This document shows, piece after piece, positions 61,341 to 64,000 of a stretch of 64,000 nt of DNA. Below the pieces are notes generated by a model. The model had not been told where the DNA came from, ran no database searches, and saw only the letters and a list, made by a program, of their open reading frames with translations. This stretch comes from Bacillota bacterium. GTDB taxonomy: Bacteria; Bacillota; Clostridia; Lachnospirales; Lachnospiraceae. Where the stretch lies: the NCBI GenBank assembly GCA_023390555.1, contig JAEWCQ010000016.1, positions 62,001 through 126,000 of the forward strand. Reading direction: 5' to 3'. The position numbers and the translations under genes are program-made. How positions within the stretch are numbered: position 1 is the first letter of the stretch; the number at the start of each line of letters is the position of its first letter.

Positions 61341-62702
61341 ATGGCAGATACGGAACGTATCAATATTCTTGATGAGAGGGAAAAATCGATTGTGACAAAA
61401 CACGATGGATTCTGTTGCGGGGACGGAATGCGCTGTGACACGGATTCCGTGTCAGGAGCGGTCAGCCAGCGGGCCTGTGTCTATTGCGGAGCAAGGGTAG
61501 TCCTAAATCCGATTACAGATGCATATCATATTATCCATGGCCCAATCGGATGCTCCAGTTACACCTGGGATATAAGGGGAAGCTTAACGAGTGGTGAAGA
61601 TATTTACCGCAACAGCTTTTGCACTGATCTTCGGGAGACGGACATTATCTTCGGGGGAGCCGAAAAACTTACGAAGGCAATCGAAGAATTGGCAGAGGCG
61701 CAGAAGCCGAAGCTGATCTTTGTATATTCCACCTGTATCGTAGGCGTCATCGGTGATGATGTGGATGCGGTATGCAGAAACATGTCGGAAAAATACAAGA
61801 TTCCGGTGATTCCGGTCAAATCACCCGGATTCTCGGGAAACAAATCAACCGGGTACCGCATGGCATGTGATGCCATCATGCAGCTGCTTTTGCCGCACAA
61901 GTCCGAGAAGAAAATACAGGGCATCAATATTCTCGGAGATTACAATTTGGCCGGGGAAATGTGGATTATAAAAAATTATTTAAAAAAAATCGGGATTCCG
62001 GTCGTTGCCTCTTTTACCGGTGATGCCAACTTTGATGAAATGATACAATCGACGTCGGCATCTCTGAATGTAGTTCAGTGTGCGGGTTCGAGCACTTACC
62101 TTGCAAACCGTATGGAGGAAGAATTCGGGATTCCCTACATAAAAGTAAGCTTCTTTGGAATCGAAGACACGACAAATTCGCTGCTCCGGATTGCGGAGGC
62201 ATTGGGAAATGAGGAGGCAAGAAGAAAAGCTCTGGAATTTTGCACAGCCGAGGCGGAAAAACTCGATGGATTTCTGGAGAAATACCGGAGAAATCTCGAA
62301 GGAAAGAAAGCCGCCATCTATGTAGGAGGAGGATTTAAAGCCATCTCCCTGATCCGTCAGTTCGAGGTTGTCGGAATGAAGACCGTTTTGGTCGGGACAC
62401 AGACAGGCAAAAAAGAGGACTATGAGATAATAGAGAGTCTGGTAGATGAAGATACCATTATTTTAGACGATGCGAATCCGGCGGAACTGGAGGCGTTTAT
62501 GAAAGCAAAAGGAGCCGACATACTGGTCGGAGGTGTCAAAGAGCGGCCATTGGCCTATAAACTCGGCATTGCGTTTTGTGATCACAATCACGAAAGAAAA
62601 CATGCGCTCGCCGGATTTGAAGGTGTCTATAATTTTACAAAAGAGATCAATGAAAGCATTAACAGTCCGGTCTGGCAATATGTGAAAGGGGGATGTGTAT
62701 GA
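61341..62702 (+). CDS. nifE: Nitrogenase cofactor scaffold NifE
   Basis: 453 residues. NifE pairs with NifN as the scaffold on which the FeMo-cofactor is finished. Seen: SQRACVYCGARVVLNPITDAYHIIHGP (split over the alpha-subunit-like cluster site), CTDLRETDIIFGG, STCIVGVIGDDVD. It is a NifD paralogue, lacking the His442 equivalent (CDHNHERKHALAGFEG instead). ATG 61341 has GGGAG 8-11 bases before; a farther ATG at 61320 lacks a site. The stop overlaps nifN (ATGA). Confidence 0.94.
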   Translation: MADTERINILDEREKSIVTKHDGFCCGDGMRCDTDSVSGAVSQRACVYCGARVVLNPITDAYHIIHGPIGCSSYTWDIRGSLTSGEDIYRNSFCTDLRETDIIFGGAEKLTKAIEELAEAQKPKLIFVYSTCIVGVIGDDVDAVCRNMSEKYKIPVIPVKSPGFSGNKSTGYRMACDAIMQLLLPHKSEKKIQGINILGDYNLAGEMWIIKNYLKKIGIPVVASFTGDANFDEMIQSTSASLNVVQCAGSSTYLANRMEEEFGIPYIKVSFFGIEDTTNSLLRIAEALGNEEARRKALEFCTAEAEKLDGFLEKYRRNLEGKKAAIYVGGGFKAISLIRQFEVVGMKTVLVGTQTGKKEDYEIIESLVDEDTIILDDANPAELEAFMKAKGADILVGGVKERPLAYKLGIAFCDHNHERKHALAGFEGVYNFTKEINESINSPVWQYVKGGCV

Positions 62703-64000
62703 AAACGAAAGTTGATTCACTTGTAAATCTGAATACCAATCCCTGCAAAATGTGCATGCCGATGGGTGCTGCAACCGCACTCTATGGAATCAGGGACTGT
62801 ATTACCATACTGCATGGTTCACAGGGATGTGCCACCTATATCCGGAGGCATATGGCGACTCACTATAATGAACCGGTCGATATCGCATCTTCTTCGCTCA
62901 CCGAGCAGGGAACCGTCTATGGCGGAGAAAAAAATCTGAAACAGGGACTGAAAAATTTGATTTCACTGTATCATCCCAAGGTCATCGGCATCATGACCAC
63001 CTGTCTGGCTGAAACAATCGGAGAGGACGTCGGCGGTATCATGGAACGTTTTTATGAGGAAAATCCGGAGTATCGGGACATTACGCTTCTTCCGGTAAAT
63101 TCCCCTGGCTATGGCGGAACCCAGTATGAAGGTTATATGGCTGCGGTCAATGCCGTAGCGGATAAGCTGCAAATGGATACGGAAAAAAATGAAAAAGTCA
63201 ATGTGATCATTCCGCCGGAGAGTCCGGCAGATATCCGGTATTTAAAATCCATCTTCCGGATGTTTGGCATAGATGCAATCTTTCTTCCGGATATCTCCGA
63301 AAATCTGGACGGCGGCCATCTCGAGCAGTATTCGAGACTGCCGAAAGGCGGAACCGATATTTCGGAACTGAAAAAAATGGCAGGTGCAAGATTCACGATT
63401 GAAATATCTGATATAGACAGCGAAGTTTCTCCTGCACAGACATTGTATGAAAAGTATCAGGTTCCCTATCAGAAAATTCTTTCTCCGGTGGGATTGAAGG
63501 CCACAGATGCATTCTATGAACTCCTGGCCGAATTATCCGGCAAAGAGATACCGGAAGAAATCAAAGAGGCAAGGAGCAGATATCTGGACGGAATGATTGA
63601 TTCTCACAAGTATAATTCTGCGGGCCGTGCGGTAATCTATGGAGAGCCGGAATTTGTCATTGCAGCCGTCAGGCTCTGTACAGAAAACGGAATCATGCCG
63701 GTAGCCGTATCCACGGGAAGCGTCTGTCCGAATCTGAAGCAGCATGTGGAGGATTCAATTGCAGATACGGGAAAACGATATTTTGTGGAGGACTATATCA
63801 TATCGGATGATACCGATTTCAAAGAAATTGAAGAGTACGCTGCCAAATATAAAGCAAATGTCATGATCGGCAATTCCGACGGCAGGAGAATTGAAGAACA
63901 ATTGCATATTCCGCTTGTGCGGCGGGCTTTCCCAATTCATGATCGGATTGGAGGGCAGAGGCTTCGGATGCTTGGTTATGAAGGGTCGCTTTCTTTTCTG
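62699..64000 (+). CDS. nifN: Nitrogenase cofactor scaffold NifN, 3' truncated by window
   Basis: 434 residues are visible and the frame is still open at base 64000. Beta-subunit-like motifs: NTNPCKMCMPMGAA, HGSQGCATYIRRH, MTTCLAETIGEDVGG. It overlaps nifE by 4 bases (ATGA) after AAGGGGG. A typical NifN ends near 430-460 residues, so the gene is nearly complete unless it continues into a NifB domain, as in the NifN-B fusion of Clostridium pasteurianum; the window cannot tell. Confidence 0.93.
   Translation, partial: MKTKVDSLVNLNTNPCKMCMPMGAATALYGIRDCITILHGSQGCATYIRRHMATHYNEPVDIASSSLTEQGTVYGGEKNLKQGLKNLISLYHPKVIGIMTTCLAETIGEDVGGIMERFYEENPEYRDITLLPVNSPGYGGTQYEGYMAAVNAVADKLQMDTEKNEKVNVIIPPESPADIRYLKSIFRMFGIDAIFLPDISENLDGGHLEQYSRLPKGGTDISELKKMAGARFTIEISDIDSEVSPAQTLYEKYQVPYQKILSPVGLKATDAFYELLAELSGKEIPEEIKEARSRYLDGMIDSHKYNSAGRAVIYGEPEFVIAAVRLCTENGIMPVAVSTGSVCPNLKQHVEDSIADTGKRYFVEDYIISDDTDFKEIEEYAAKYKANVMIGNSDGRRIEEQLHIPLVRRAFPIHDRIGGQRLRMLGYEGSLSFL

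Noticed and set aside
1..64000. Insertion sequences, prophage or integrative element
   Set aside because: No transposase, integrase, phage gene or attachment-site duplication is seen.

Overview
The window looks like a chromosomal segment of a spore-forming, anaerobic member of the Clostridia, most likely Lachnospiraceae-like. The evidence is: dipicolinate synthase genes behind a sigma-K-type promoter, a LysM/GH18 spore-type protein, an O2-type H-NOX chemoreceptor, a GHKL kinase with a Spo0A-type regulator, BspA-like surface proteins, and an anaerobe-style nif cluster with nifI1/nifI2 between nifH and nifD. The taxonomic call is inference. I see no rRNA, tRNA, CRISPR array, insertion sequence or prophage.

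Layout, left half. Bases 1-8000 hold a truncated transglutaminase-like protein, a DegV lipid-binding protein, a LysM-GH18 protein whose active-site acids are missing, dpaAB for spore dipicolinate, an H-NOX chemoreceptor and two small helical proteins. Bases 8100-11270 are a polyphosphate-type operon (VTC domain, DUF4956, beta-helix lipoprotein) behind four Pho-box-like repeats. Bases 11298-26764 are a large amino-acid or opine catabolic locus. Leftward runs aminotransferase, RidA, a five-piece flavin/iron-sulfur dehydrogenase and a racemase-like protein. Rightward, past a LysR regulator, run a polar amino-acid ABC transporter, an iron alcohol dehydrogenase, a nucleotide-kinase-like protein, a 2-hydroxyacid dehydrogenase, a GntR regulator and an AEC transporter. 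A plausible flow is import, oxidation to an imine, imine hydrolysis, transamination, then reduction of the resulting aldehyde. The substrate is not known.

Bases 27212-30500 are panB-panC-panD-coaBC (pantothenate to 4'-phosphopantetheine), followed by a polysaccharide deacetylase, rarA and an aspartate-type aminotransferase. Bases 34270-36930 carry a two-component system whose promoter regions hold arrays of 10-bp-phased repeats, with a 14-codon peptide gene lying between kinase and regulator.

Bases 37632-49374 are the most unusual part: a reduced Tad/type II-secretion-like locus. It has an HD-GYP-like protein, a pilin-like peptide, a CpaF-like ATPase, a TadB/TadC-like fusion, several tiny membrane proteins, and a 2170-residue secreted protein joining a subtilase domain to a long beta-helix. 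Two more large secreted proteins follow: LRR plus Ig, and subtilase plus kelch plus Big_2. The window ends in nifH-nifI1-nifI2-nifD-nifK-nifE-nifN, with nifN cut by the window edge, preceded by a leader with a strong hairpin.
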